In this document: positions 35,964-48,575 of the stretch, piece after piece
How the letters are laid out: the number at the start of each line of letters is the position of its first letter
Numbering within the stretch: position 1 is the stretch's first letter
Assembly: GCF_963422355.1 (NCBI RefSeq)
Contig: NC_085091.1
Location: forward strand, 3,783,523-3,847,522
Direction of reading: 5' to 3'
DNA from: Corticium candelabrum
Taxonomy: Eukaryota > Porifera > Homoscleromorpha > Homosclerophorida > Plakinidae
Length of the DNA stretch: 64,000 bases
The notes under the pieces: generated by a model
What the model saw: only the letters and a program-made list of their open reading frames with translations
Database searches by the model: none
What the model was told of the DNA's origin: nothing
Translations under genes and position numbers: made by a program

Positions 35964-36568
35964 GTCTGGACCAAAACGATACTAAAATGACTTCAGAAGT
36001 ACTTACAAAACCTTTGCTAAATGGTAGCCTTAACAGCCTAGGGTCATTTTACCTAGTTCAATAATGAGATGAAAATATACCGTACTTTTGCATTATGCAA
36101 ATGTATCATTTGTAAATGCCATGAGATCTCACGAGCGACGAAAAGACATCTGCCAAGTTTGTGGCGGTATCTTGGTGGATGGCATGAAACGACAACTCGT
36201 TGATTTTCCAGCAGAACACTAGCTAGACTAACCGCTCAACTAGCAAGACTACCGCTTGACCAGTTGTCAAAAGTGATGGTCTAGCGACACTGATGTGCAT
36301 GTCCTGTCCTGCAAACTTGAAAAGATTGAACAACTGAAGCTGAGACTAAAACCAAAACGAGTGCGTGCACCAGAGTCTCCATTCACGACTCTTGCATGCA
36401 CTTAGCCGCTAAGGAGAATTTCACACACGTGTAATCAGTGTTAGTACACTTAGCATAACTAATAACTGCTAAACCAATCAGAATTTACAACCGACATTCC
36501 AGTTATAAGACGCTGATTGACTTTGAAGACTATTTCCGAAATCATTTTAGTACCGTTCTGGTCCAGAC
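35964..36568. mobile_element. TA-flanked MITE
   Basis: Inverted ends GTCTGGACCAAAACGATACT / AGTACCGTTCTGGTCCAGAC with TA on both sides and about 30 bp of arm similarity. No convincing ORF. Probably non-autonomous Tc1/mariner type. Confidence 0.7.
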
Positions 36569-37638
36569 TACAGAGCCTAGCCTCGTACCCAATGCCCATG
36601 AGAGCCTAGGTGTGAGGCCACATAGTGCCATCCTCCTACTAATACGAGGAGTGTCCTCAAGAATAAAATAAAGTTGAGTGTGTTTTAATTTAGGTAAACT
36701 GTGGTTGTACCAAAATTAACAGAAATAAAACATACCAAAAATTTCCAAAGTTACAGTACAGTACACCCTCGATTATCCTGACTTCTCCGGAGACAGGTTA
36801 GAAGTCTGGATAATAATCAAAAGTTGATAAATATCAACTAATTTTCCTCCACTGTACAAGACCACACTCTGTTTCCACACTTACTGTAAATTCATGTCAC
36901 TAGAAGAGTCATCAACAGCGGCCTATTAATTGCTGAGTGTAGCAAGGTTTCTCATCCGGGTCGCACAACAGAAAGGGACGTGGTCCTATATGGCAATCCA
37001 TCGAGCTCTCGGTATATAGATATTTGAGGTTCATGTGTACAGATATATATATATATATATATATATATATTTCTCCTCTCCGTGACCACGTTTCATTACA
37101 AGACCTACTTCAAAAAAATCGTTTCCGTGTCCGACTACAGATCAGTATACTACTGTATATAGGAACGATTCGTTCAAGTGACCAAACGGCAAAGAAAAAG
37201 TCTCATAAAGTTCCGTCGCCCCATCCTTTTGTATTGTAGCTAGGGATTGTTTGTACTTGACAACTAAGAAACACCTTTATTAGCTGAATGCCACCTATAG
37301 TCAACTATTCACACATCCCGTACAACAATCAATCCTTTACTACACTGTGCTGCATCTAACACTGTTGATACTCAATGTTTGCCGATATTAATTTCTATGT
37401 CAGTAAATACCATACCACTGTCGATCGTTATAACGTTACTGAGAGCATACTTATACTGTACATTTCCAATTGTCTTGATCACGATCGCGAAACGACAACT
37501 ACCTATACCAGACCTATATACGTAATCTAAACTACTAGGAAGTTTGCATGTTTACTTCCATGACAGGGTTTCAACAAATACGTATTGTCTAGCTAGGACG
37601 CGGCATTTCAGTAAACAGTCAGAAAACTCTGTTGGACA
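36569..37638. other. Transposon-derived intergenic stretch
   Basis: Includes a lone pogo-like end (ACCCTCGATTATCCTGACTT near 36767), a (TA)n run at 37043-37071, and 37250-37390, which is a direct repeat of about 41037-41172 (shared AACACCTTTATTAGCTGAATG against AACACCTTCAGGAGTTGAATG). No gene is seen. Confidence 0.5.
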
Positions 37639-38649
37639 TGTTACTCACCAACACGAGGCGCCTACGGATACCTTACAACTAGTTAGATTATTACATTCTC
37701 TGTTACATATTCACTCATTTGTGAGAGGCTGTACGTACCTACAGCATATTAGTACAAAGTGAAATATATTATAGTTCCTTTATGTTCATGCGATTGTCAT
37801 GTCAAAATGGACCTTCCCCACATGACTTTGACTCTGTATCTTGTTGATCATCATAAAAATTAATGAAGCAGTATTGCCTGTAGACGAGAATTGCTACATA
37901 GGTATGGTTTCTTAATTAATTTAGTAAGTTAATTATTAATGTGTAATTGATATTAATAGCTTGAGGATTGATGTCTGGGAGGACGTACACTGTATCCACC
38001 ACAAAATCTTACTTCAAATTGAGCACAAATTTGACTGACATAGCAAATTAAGTTAAGTATAACTGAGATAGCTCTAGTAAATAACAAACTATCCACATTT
38101 ATCTCACTTTTCCATCTTCTATACTCATAAGACCTTTGTTTTCTTTCATTGACGTTTGAGTCATGATTTTCATCCCTGAATGAAGCTGAGCAAAACTTCA
38201 CGTTGTCCTACGCTCAAAGAGAGAATCACCATACCTGGCTAAACATCAGAGTCTTTCCTGCATCGCTTAGGCCTACGAGAAGGATCCTGCGCCCTTTCAA
38301 TCGTCTCGCAAAGACGACTTTCAGCAAAATAGCTAGAACATACAAGTTTGTGTCATCAGAACAGCTAGAGAACAATGATAGCAAGCTAACCAGTTACGAT
38401 TATAACAGTCAGCGTCGCTAAGATAGGAATAATCATCTTCTTTTGATACAAATCGAGGGCCTATTCAAGGTTGAGTATACGGGAGCCTAAAACATTCTAG
38501 GGCTTAGTCACGTGGTGATACAAAAAAGCCGGTAGATATCAGAAAGAAACGGAATTTGGCTACGCAGGCTGCTGTCCTACTGCGAATCTAGAGAGTTATA
38601 ATTAACTAGTTGTACGGTATCCGTAGGCGCCTCGCGTTTGTGAGTAACA
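37639..38649. mobile_element. Foldback element
   Basis: About 45-bp inverted ends: TGTTACTCACCAACACGAGG on the left against TCGCGTTTGTGAGTAACA on the right, both continuing through GCGCCTACGGATACC. The interior has no recognised gene and a target duplication is not clear. Confidence 0.6.
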
Positions 38650-39014
38650 GGCCTAGGTCCAAAGGAGTTTTCACACCATCTACCACTACGTCTGTAATCT
38701 ACTAGACACCGGCAAAGTACACTTGTAACTGACACTAATCATGTCGCTAGGGACATGATTAACGCTGACCACAAGGGGCGGTACCATACCAGATGTAGTG
38801 GTGATGGAAGCGCATCCGGGGTAGCCTCAGTTCCAGACGCTTTCCCGTGCGTATGCACGTGACAGGTATTGGGGTCAAAAGTAGGAGGAGCGAGCGGGAA
38901 AGCGTCTGGGCGCACAACTAATACAAACGAGTTCAGGGGCGGGAAAGCTATTAGATCCAAATTATACCATTAGTCTAACTGCATTACGTTGCACAACGCA
39001 ATCGTAATACGATG

Positions 39015-40088
39015 TAGCCTCGTCCCCAGACTCACGTGAGTCTGGCAGTGTCCGGTTCCCGTATAACATTTTCAGCCTCCCGTGAGTCTGGACTCACCGC
39101 ACCTACTTTCACACACTTACTTCACTAAGTGTCACCTCACGTCATAGTCTTGGCACCCCACGTGACTAAATAGTACCATGTCACAAACTCAATTAGCTTA
39201 TATCTATCTAATGTGTGACCCAGCAGATTGTGTATCACGCCCAAGCTTCCGAACAGCGCATGGTGACTCTCCACGGTGAGTGATGCACCACGTTCACGCT
39301 ATCCAAATCTCAAGACGACTTCAGCATGTGGAAGGTGAGTGTATTCCTAGCTAAGTTATTGTCCTACTCGCGTAGACTGGCGAGCCTGCCAAGTCTAGTT
39401 ACAGCGATCCGGACTCCACGTGTAGTTCACTCGTTGTTTGTGCGGACAAAGATGTCTTTTCCCCCTAGAATGGCCCTGGAGACTTCAAGTTTACTCTCCC
39501 GAAAGTCATCATAATTGAAAACACGGAGAGCGGACTGCAATTCCACGTCAATGTGTCTCTTGTTGCCATTGCGCGCCCTACTGGCCATTAGAGTCTGTGC
39601 ACTAGCAAGGGCCGTGCAGATAGCGGATGTGCGACGAAACAACGAGTGAACTACACGCACAAACAACGAGTGAATACACGTGGAGTCCGGATCGCTGTAA
39701 CTAGACTTGGCAGGCTCGCCAGTCTACGCGAGTAGGACAATAACTTAGCTAGGAATACACTCACCTTCCACATGCTGAAGTCGTCTTGAGATTTGGATAG
39801 CGTGAACGTGGTGCATCACTCACCGTGGAGAGTCACCATGCGCTGTTCGGAAGCTTGGGCGTGATACAGAATCTGCTGGGTCACACATTAGATAGATATA
39901 AGCTAATTGAGTTTGTGACGTAGGTACTTTTTAGTCACGTGGGGTGCCAAGACTATGACGTGGGGTGACACTTAGTGAAGTAAGTGTGTGAAAGTAGGTG
40001 CGGTGAGTCCAGACTCACGCGCGGGAGGCTGAAAATGTCATACGGGAACCGGACACTGCCAGACTCACGTGAGTCTGGGGACGAGGCT
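39015..40088. mobile_element. Large palindromic foldback, TAGCCTCG type
   Basis: Arms of about 430 bp are near-perfect inverted copies around a 200-bp spacer (39450-39655). The tip is TAGCCTCGTCCCCAGACTCA. The target duplication AATACGATG (39006-39014, 40089-40097) is 9 bp, as MULEs produce. No transposase is inside. Confidence 0.85.
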
Positions 40089-40112
40089 AATACGATGTAG
40101 GTAACTCATCAG

Positions 40113-40620
40113 TCAGTTCCATTCGAATAACATCGAAACACTCAGTAAAAACAGGCTAACCACTGAACGACGCAATGAACTTCGTCTGCAACAACAGCAA
40201 CGACGTGATCGCGGAATCGACTCTGTTGGAGGGCGTTTCTCCAATGGACTGCCAAACACAACGCTGACATCACCACGTTGAATCTGTTCGTCTTCAAACA
40301 AGCTAGAGCCTATCATTGCAGCTGTTACACCGTGTTCTGTCAAGCTTGCTACCTGGTCTCTCATGAGAGAAGCAATGGCTTGGATGGAAAGAGCAGTCTG
40401 CATTACCAAAGACCTGCAGAGTGTTGCACACACTTAGCATCATGTGGAATATCATAGACTTGCCATTGCCAGTTCGAAAACATGCGAAAACGTCGTCTCC
40501 TCGGGCCAGATGACATCTCATGGATGCAGAGGTGCTGCAACGACTTCACAGCTTCGATCACGAATTGAAGACAGCAAACAGTTACTGCTTCCGCTATTGA
40601 ATCATCTGACATGGATCTAC
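40113..40620 (-). pseudogene. RecQ-like DNA helicase fragment
   Basis: Minus-strand pieces in three frames show FVIEAVKSLQ, then GDDVFACFRTGNGKSMIFHM (Walker A, GNGKS), then AIASLMRDQVASLTEHGVTA and VVFGSP. This matches the first third of RecQ-family helicases, with frameshifts. The rest of the gene is missing. It lies between foldback arms, so it may be a captured host or transposon gene. Confidence 0.7.
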
Positions 40621-41229
40621 GAAGATCAGTCTATGTACTACAGGCGTAGCTTCGATTTCTAATTCACTCGAGAAGACCCCCATCGCAAGAAACGCTGCCG
40701 CTGTTGTAATACTAGCCTACCTGTGTGTCTAACAACGTTAATTAGCATGTCTAGAATTGTAACCGTAAACTAAGTGGTATTGTTCTTGTTGTAGACCAAT
40801 CAAAACCACCGCTCGGAGCGAGCGGGAAATTTCTATTGGTGCGGAGCGTTTCATGTTTAATAGCTTTCCCGCCCCTGAACTCGTCTGTGGTACAAGTGCG
40901 CCCAGACGCTCTCCCGCTCGCCTCTCCTACTTTTGACCCCATATACCTGTCACGTGCAGTGCGTACGGGAAAGCGTCTGGATCCGAGGCTACATCCGGGG
41001 CTGCAACCCACATCTGGGGCGAGGCTAAGTGTGTATATGACAACCAAGAAACACCTTCAGGAGTTGAATGCCACCTACAGTCAACTATTCATATCACACG
41101 TCCCATACTTACAGTATGATGAATCCTTTACTACACTGTGCTGAATCTAACACTGTTGATAGTCAGTGTTTGTAGTGGTGATGGCAGCGCATCCGGAGCT
41201 GCAAGCCACACTGCGTCTGGGGCGAGGCT

Positions 41230-41763
41230 TTTAGTACACACTAGGCTCGAGAGTCCAGCCGCTCATCTCCCACGCGGCGGGACAAATTTTTTGGGTCCAC
41301 TTCACACACATCCCGGATATATAGCCGGATAAGTTTAACTTGCACGTGCACAGTAGACCATTCTCACGTGCACAAGTGGCTAGTAGTTCGAAATGTGAGG
41401 TGTTATGCTGCCAGATCGTGGGAATTGCGCTTTCTCTGCGATCAGTTACCACACTGAGTAAGCAACAGTGGCTAGTGAAAGGAGAGCCCCAATATGGGGA
41501 ATGTTGGTTGCTACAAACCGTTTTTTTGCAGAAATCGACTTTCTCGAGAAACAATTGACTCCAGAAAAAGCTTTTCGTGATGCAACTATCGTACAAGACG
41601 GCAGAGGTTTGTACGTTCTGCTAGTTAATTGATATTAGTTAATTAACTAATTATTAATTTATTAGAATACAGTATTTAGTAACATTAAAGCACAATTTAT
41701 GTATTTTTGGTAGTATTTTTGAACCTTAAATGTGATTTAATAAATAGTAATTTATAATTTATA
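41230..41763 (+). repeat. Dispersed repeat, copy 1
   Basis: About 534 bp, around 95% identical to 58486-59018: starts AGTACACACTAGGCTCGAGA, has CAGTGGCTAGTGAAAGGAGA, and ends in AT-rich DNA (AATAGTAATTTATAATTTAT). It may carry a short exon-like frame (VKGEPQYGECWLLQTVF) common to both copies. It is followed by (TA)n. Confidence 0.75.
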
Positions 41764-41764
41764 A

Positions 41765-41765
<1 letters not shown>

Positions 41766-41830
<65 letters not shown>
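41766..41830. repeat. (TA)n microsatellite
   Basis: TA run after the dispersed repeat. The second copy of that repeat has a Tc1-type MITE in this place. Confidence 0.95.
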
Positions 41831-41833
<3 letters not shown>

Positions 41834-41852
41834 AGAGAGAAATAATATTATA

Positions 41853-42128
41853 CTAGAATTTTAAAAACTTTTTTCCTGAAAAAAGAAATAGATGTAGGGA
41901 TTGTATAAAAAGTAATAAAACAAGATCTACAGATAATATGAACCAAAGCCAGACATCATTAGTGAATCCTTCCAACCCAATAAAAGTAAAATGTAGGGAA
42001 TGTGGTTGGAAGGATTCACTAATGATGTCTGGCTTTGGTTCATATTATCTATAGATCTTGTTTTTATTACTTTTTATACAATCCCTACATCTATTTCTTT
42101 TTTCAGGGAAAAAGTTTTAAAATTCTAG
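41853..42128. mobile_element. 276-bp palindromic MITE
   Basis: Almost its full length folds into one hairpin: CTAGAATTTTAAAAACTT pairs with AAGTTTTAAAATTCTAG, and ATGAACCAAAGCCAGACATC with its complement, around a 25-bp loop (AATAAAAGTAAAATGTAGGG). Confidence 0.85.
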
Positions 42129-42424
42129 TTTGTAAGTTTTTAGGAGTGCAAAAGCACAGCCTACTCCAATAATTAAACAAAGATTTTATAGCCTAACAAA
42201 AATACACATTTTCTAAATCATACTTGGTCTACATGTATAGTCTCATATCTCGAGCATGTGGATCTTAGGTTTACAGTGTACTTGCAAATATTTTAAGAGC
42301 TATGCAGTGTTTATGTATAGGTGGTTTGAATCAGACGTTACTTTTAGTTGCAATAATACCACTAGTAAGTATGAAGCTGTGTTCTACTTGCTTCAGAGCT
42401 ACGAGCATACGTGCATGTAGTTGT

Positions 42425-42425
<1 letters not shown>

Positions 42426-42499
<74 letters not shown>
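42426..42499. repeat. (TG)n microsatellite
   Basis: A pure TG run. Confidence 0.95.
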
Positions 42500-42503
<4 letters not shown>

Positions 42504-42775
42504 TGAAGAAGGAATTTATGCAGATGATTAGCTGTTAGATCTCCTGGTAGTCTATAATTTTAAAATTTGTGTTCGGTGGGGTATGAGTATTAGCGTTTAA
42601 ACAACTAAAGTTCTTGGTGTGGGCAACAAAACAAGCTCGCATTTCCATTGATGGTCATGCATCACGTTACAGAATGTTGATGAGTTTGTTATCTAGACCA
42701 CTTAATTGAAAACGCAAGATTCGGTTAGATAGACTTGTCACTACTATGAGAATCGAGATGCTAGTTTCAGCAGCG

Positions 42776-43512
42776 TCACCTTTTCTATTTAGTCTCGTAA
42801 TTCTCACTTGTAGTCAGCGTGGGTTCTGTTCTCACGGCACAGGAGAGACACAGCATGAGGTTGTAGACGTTCTATCTGCGCGCTATCGGGTAGTGTTCTA
42901 TGTGATGTACAAAATCTAGACATGAAGTGCAACTTGCAGTTGGGCCAATCGTACTCCTACATCTACAGTAATGACGCGACCATGCACTTCGAGTTACTAA
43001 AAATTAGTAACTGTCTGAAGCGGCGTACATACAGGTGCAGAAACACAGTACAGGAAACGTGCTGATGTGATTAGCAAAAACCGCGCCTAGTTTAATTGAA
43101 TCAATGTATCAGCACGCGTTGGAATGCACCCCTACGCCGTCCAATGGACTCCCTACCGCGTACACGGCTTCTCGCTCTTTCAATTTTCTTTTTCTGATGT
43201 ACTCAAATTATTTGAAAGAACGGATGAGCGTTCAATTTCTGTTAGTTCAAATCCTGCCATCAGTTCATCTAGACAACTACGTCCGCTTTCTCGTAGGCAA
43301 AGCAATTTCTAATATACTGAACCTAAAAATTTACAAATTTGAAATAATAAAATTTGAAATTTTGATTTTTTAAAAATTAAAATTTGAAAATGTAATGCAA
43401 ATTTTTAAAAAATAAAAGCGTTATGTAAAAAAATTAGAAATTAGAAATTTAAAAATTAAAAAATTAACATTTTGAAAATTTGAAATTTGAAATGGCCGAG
43501 AGACCCACTGGT
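42776..43512 (+). mobile_element. Right-arm fragment of an IS3EU-like element
   Basis: Arm sequence U, truncated at its left end near 42776, ending at the tip CCGAGAGACCCACTG, which abuts the mirrored tip of the next element. Almost identical to 52640-53405. It is the remnant of a third copy. Confidence 0.75.
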
Positions 43513-43740
43513 CAGTGGGTCTTTCGGCCATTTCAAATTTTAAATTTTCAAATTTTTAAATTTTAAATTTTCAAATTTTTAAATTTTAAATTTTCAAATT
43601 TTAATTTTTTAATTTTTTAATTTCTAATTTCTAATTTTTTTACATAACGTTTTTATTTTTTGAAATTTGCATTACATTTTAAAATTTTAATTTTTAAAAA
43701 ATCAAAATTTCAAATTTTATTATTTCAAATTTGTAAATTT
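43310..43740. repeat. Sub-terminal AAATTT-rich palindromic array
   Basis: Hundreds of bases built from AAATTT, GAAATTT and AAAATTTAAAA words, mirrored around the tip-to-tip junction at about 43512. The same array occurs at 50780-51230 and 53190-53390. Confidence 0.8.
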
Positions 43741-44911
43741 TTAGGTTCAGTATATTAGAAATTGCTTTGCCTACGAGAAAGCGGACGTAGTTGTCTAGAT
43801 GAACTGATGGCCGGATTTGAACTAACAGAAATTGAACGCTCATCCGTTCTTTCAAATAATTTGAGTACATCAGAAAAAGAAAATTGAAAGAGCGAGTAGC
43901 AGTGTACGCGGTAGGGAGTCCATTGGACGGCGTAGGGGTGCATTCCAACGCGTGCTGATACATTGATTCAATTAAACTAGGCGCGGTTTCTGCTAATCAC
44001 ATCAGCACGTTTCCTGTACCGTGTTTCTGCACCTGTACGTACGGACAGTTACTAATTTTTAGTAACTCGAAGTGCATGGTCGCGTCATTACTGTAGATGT
44101 AGGAGTACGATTGGCCCAACTGCAAGTTGCACTTCATGTCTAGATTTTGTACATCACATAGAACACTACCCGATAGCGCAGATAGAACGTCTACAACCTC
44201 ATGCTGTGTCTCTCCTGTGCCGTGAGAACAGAACCCACACTGACTACAAGTGAGAATTACGAGACCAAATAATAAAGGTGGACACGCAAGCAGTGCTCGT
44301 GGCAGGAGGGCATAGTGAACGTACGTGGACACTCCTGCTGACACGCCCCTTCCCTCGACGGTACCGCGTCCGACTACTACATTTACGTATGTCGTACTGT
44401 ACCAGCAGAATAACCGCCAATTCAATACCAACTAACTTTACACAAGCAACGTACTGCATGATCGCGTGAATTACGTTTGTACTGTATCGTAACCTTTCTA
44501 CAGAGTCTCTAATTAGCTAAGAATGCAACAACACGCAGCTAGAGATCCTCTAGTATCGGCATCAACATCTGTTAGGGGTTTCGTTGAAGGACGCACGCAC
44601 ACACAATAAACAACGGATCCGAGTCAAAGACATCGTTTAGCACTCGGTAGGGGTTGATCGGTAGAGCGTGCGTTGAAAGAATGCTGTCACATGTTCGGCA
44701 AGATCGCTAGCGTTACGAGGTCGTGGAGGGCACAATCATGTTGGTGGTCGATGGTGCTTTGGAAATACTCCTGGATCATGAGAGCTGGCAGCGCCGACTA
44801 ACCAAATTTCTGAACAGCGAACAACTTGGGGATTCCCCAACTAATTAACTGTAACCTATACCGCCGTGCAGCACGTACAGTATAAGCACATCGTATCAAA
44901 TTGAGTCACGA

Positions 44912-47519
44912 ATGGACGAGAGAGAAATTCAGGAAATGGTGAAGGCTGGGCTATCGCACTCAACCATAAGTTATATACTTCGAAGAAGACATCCTGGAGT
45001 CAAAGGTTTTTCTGAACGATCCGTTAGACGATTTTGTCATGAGCAAAACATTCATTATCGTTCTGCATTATCTGACTTTGACATGAGGATGGTAGCCCAG
45101 GCAGCTGTTAGAGAAGAAATATGTTCTCTATTTAATAAACCCGTATAAACAGATGGAGACTTTTGCCGTTATTACACGTATCTACATAGGTTGGTCCAGC
45201 GTACGGAAGAAAGATGATGAAAGGGTATCTTCAAGCAGGAGGACTTAGAGTTGGTGACAAACGCATTGGACGCATTCTAAGACAAGTTGCTCCTGGATAT
45301 CATGGAAGGAGGCAGCAACTAGCTCATCGGCAAATAAATCCTGTGCCTTACTACGCTCAATATCCTGGACACAAAATGCATATAGATCAAATGAGAAACT
45401 TGTTATGTATAGAACAACACACGTTCTTGCCATAGACGGTTACAGTGGTTTTATTCTTGGTCTAATTACTATGCCAGTCAAGAACAACCTTATAATTTAT
45501 AATCAGCTTTTCAGACCTATACTTCAGCAGTTTGGGTTATGGGACCAGATTCGCGTTGACCATGGGAGAGAGTTCTATCTTCTTCTGTATGTGCAGGAAC
45601 ACCTAAGTTATCTAAGACGAAATCAAATGAGAGCACCTCATGTGCAGTCTATGTCAAGAGAGGTACCTATGTATTGTACACTCATGCATGTTATTCTAGT
45701 TCTTACAGTCTGTAATGATATAGCTCTTTTGCTTTCTGAAACAGAATCATCCTGCTGAAAGAATTTGGGTAGAAGTCAATCAAAGAGTGAATTACCCGAT
45801 AAAACAAGCTCTCAATGCTCTAGTAGAGGTGGACCAGCTGAACATGAATGACCCTATTGTTAGATTTTGTTTGTCCTGGATAACAATGAGAGTGTGTCAA
45901 GTCGGAATTGAACGTTGCGTTCTTGCCTGGAATAATCATTTCATTCCAAGTATGAGATTTAGAATGTTGCGTATACACTGAGCTCGTTTGAAATCGTACT
46001 AATTGGTGTGGTATACATTAACTTTAGGAAAGGGTATTCCCAGAGACAGAATTCAGATGTCCATGGCTGTCAGACTTCAAGCACAAGACATCCCAACTGT
46101 AGATGATGCTGTTCGATCATTTGAAGGAGAGGGAGGAGTTCTAAATAGACTTTCTGAATTCGGTACGGACCGCATCAGATGCGACTAGCCTCGCAAGCCA
46201 GGCTCTTCCGCGCAGTCGCTGAGCTAACCGCACGTGAATCACACGAGGAGGAGGAGCTTTTACCGGAATTGCTCCAGCGCGAGAAGAGCCTGGTCGCTTT
46301 CGAGAACGTCATAGTGACGTGGGACCCCCGATACGATTTCATAGCTTGATAAAGCTAATTCGATTTCCTAAAGAGCTCGTTTATGTAATTGCGCTGATAC
46401 ATGAAGCAGAGAGGTAGCCCTCCGCGGAGAGCGCGTGAACACGAAATCCAGTGAAGCCGTTGATGGACGAAGTGCTGGTGAATAATGAGCGTAGGAATGG
46501 CCTACATGGGACTGGTCCGCTGAACCTACACTCTCCAGCAACGTTTCGTTCTACTGAACTCATCTGCAGGTTTGCGCGAATTGAAACCGACGTAGAACTA
46601 TTCACCACTCCTGCGCGTCTACTCTGACATCTATAGCCTGTGGGGGAAATGGTGTGAGAACTGCCGGCCCAGTTTCACTCAACGGTTCATGAAAACAGTG
46701 GCCTAGAGCTTGTTGCAATTGACCTCTCCGCGTGTATTGCTAACACAGTCTATGTGACGGTACTTTCCACTCAGCAAGCAACACTTTTGTACGATATTGA
46801 CCTCCTCACGGTGAACTGGAAACATCTAGGCATGGGAAAACAGCAGTGCAGTGGACCTACCATGTTCAGGAAGTGTAGAGTTGACTCGTAGTTGCACGTG
46901 TACACGTACGACTTGTTTCAATGCACGGTTTCTTACTGCTACATATTTACACTAACCGCGTACAATGAGTTCATTTCTCAAACTACCGCGCTGCAGATCT
47001 AGATTCGGCGGTGTGCTGTTGGCGAAACTGAATGCTGAAAAGGAGTCGTGACAATGCAGAATATTACATGGCTGAGCTGTCTGCATACGTACTAGAAGCG
47101 AACGATGATGTCAACTACGTACTTCGTGCAAAACAAGCAAGTGCGTGAAGCGATGTCGCGTGTTCTCAACTTTCATACCTACATGCTTACCTAATAGGAT
47201 TAGCTTTATCAAGCTATGAAATCGTATCGGGGGTCCCACGTCACTATGACGTTCTCGAAAGCGACCAGGCTCTTCTCGCGCTGGAGCAATTCCGGTGAAA
47301 GCTCCTCCTCCTCGTGTGATTCACGTGCGGTTAGCTCAGCGACTGCGCGGAAGAGCCTGGCTTGCGAGGCTAAGATGCGACCATGTTCGCCAAGCGAGAT
47401 TACAAGCCTTTACGTTGAGATTTAGTTTTGATAACATTTACTCAGAAACAGTCAACGGCCGTTGGCAGCAACTACATGACTCTTGGCGCTACTATTATCA
47501 CCTTACAACTACCTTCTAA
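44912..47519 (+). pseudogene. IS3EU-type DDE transposase, interrupted
   Basis: Exons 44912-45142, 45190-45662, 45745-45949 and 46028-46185, with the last exon continuing at 47382-47519 beyond an inserted foldback. An N-terminal helix-turn-helix-like region (VKAGLSHSTISYILRRR) is followed by the integrase core: YAQYPGHKMHIDQ (first Asp), AIDGYSGFILGLITMPVKNN, LWDQIRVDHGREF (second Asp) and NHPAERIWVEVNQRVNYPIK (Glu). One base appears missing near 45391, where the frame changes between HIDQ and RTTHVLAIDG. Introns are 47-82 bp and GT-AG. Together with the insertion this makes the gene inactive. IS3EU enzymes cut and paste DNA elements by an integrase-like reaction. Confidence 0.75.
46186..47372. 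mobile_element. MULE-type foldback inside the transposase exon
   Basis: Ends TAGCCTCGCAAGCCAGGCTC and its inverted copy, with arms of about 160-170 bp (46186-46345, 47199-47372). A perfect 9-bp target duplication AGATGCGAC flanks it (46177-46185, 47373-47381). The 850-bp interior has no recognised gene. It shares the TAGCCTCG tip with the palindrome at 39015. Confidence 0.88.
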
Positions 47520-48575
47520 TAGCATCTACAATATCATATACAATACGCCAATATAATGTAATACCATAATTTAGCCCGTGACTCAATTTGATACGATGTG
47601 CTTATACTGTACGTGCTGCACGGCGGTATAGGTTACAGTTAATTAGTTGGGGAATCCCCAAGTTGTTCGCTGTCCGGAAATTTAGTTAGTCGGCGCTGCC
47701 AGCTCTCATGATCCAGGAGTATTTCCAAAGCACCATCGACCACCAACGTGATTGTGCCCTCCACGACCTCGTAACGCTAGCGATCTTGCCGAACATGTGA
47801 CAGCATTCTTTCAACGCACGCTCTACCGATCAACCCCTACCGAGTGCTAAACGATGTCTTTGACTCGGATCCGTTGTTTATTGTGTGTGCGTGCGTCCTT
47901 CAACGAAACCCCTAACAGATGTTGATGCCGATACTAGAGGATCTCTAGCTGCGTGTTGTTGCATTCTTAGCTAATTAGAGACTCTGTAGAAAGGTTACGA
48001 TACAGTACAAACGTAATTCACGCGATCATGCAGTACGTTGCTTGTGTAAAGTTAGTTGGTATTGAATTGACGGTTATTCTGCCGGTACAGTACGACATAC
48101 GTAAATGTAGTAGTCGGACGCGGTACCGTCGAGGGGAGGGGCGTGTCAGCAGTACTGCGTGCGTGTTCACCTTTACTATTTAGTCTCGTAATTCACTTGT
48201 AGTCAGTGTGGGTTCTGTTCTCACGGCACAGGAGAGACACAGCATGAGTTACAAAGTCGGTGTATTTACTTTCTAGTTGCATGTGGGCACACCTTGCAAG
48301 GTCTCCTCTAGCTGCAGTGGAGGTAGTGGCTAGCTAGCGATGTGATTTGGAAGAGTCGTTGTCTTGACAAGAGTCTGCGGTGAGACGAGTTTGTTTACTG
48401 TTGTTATGTGTAGTGCATGCACAGAAGTCGGCTCTCACGACTTGGGAGAGATCTTGTTGTAGTGTGAAAATAGGGGCGTGGTCTCAACGCAGCCGGTACG
48501 TATATTAGTGCACGATGTTAGCACAGTTCTTCAGTTGAGTTTTGAAGCAAATATCGTCTGCATTGCTTGAGTACA

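Larger units (their letters stand above)
38809..41004. mobile_element. Foldback element enclosing a RecQ-like relic
   Basis: Arms of about 145 bp, 38809-38952 and 40858-41004, are inverted copies (shared CAGACGCTTTCCCG, ACTTTTGACCCC, AGTTCAGGGGCGGGAAAGCT). Between them lie a second palindromic element (39015-40088) and a fragment of a RecQ-like helicase. The tips are rich in the word GAGGCTA/TAGCCTC. Confidence 0.6.

Noticed and set aside
36762-36830. Complete pogo element
   Set aside because: Only one end (CTCGATTATCCTGAC) was found; no partner end or transposase nearby.
43104-43373. 89-residue frame repeated in every arm copy (43104, 43963, 50569, 52974)
   Set aside because: Conserved only because the arms are nearly identical copies; it runs into the AAATTT array and an overlapping frame is equally open. 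No domain.
44244-44469. 71-72-residue frame repeated in arm segment V
   Set aside because: Again arm identity, no domain, and not open in every copy.
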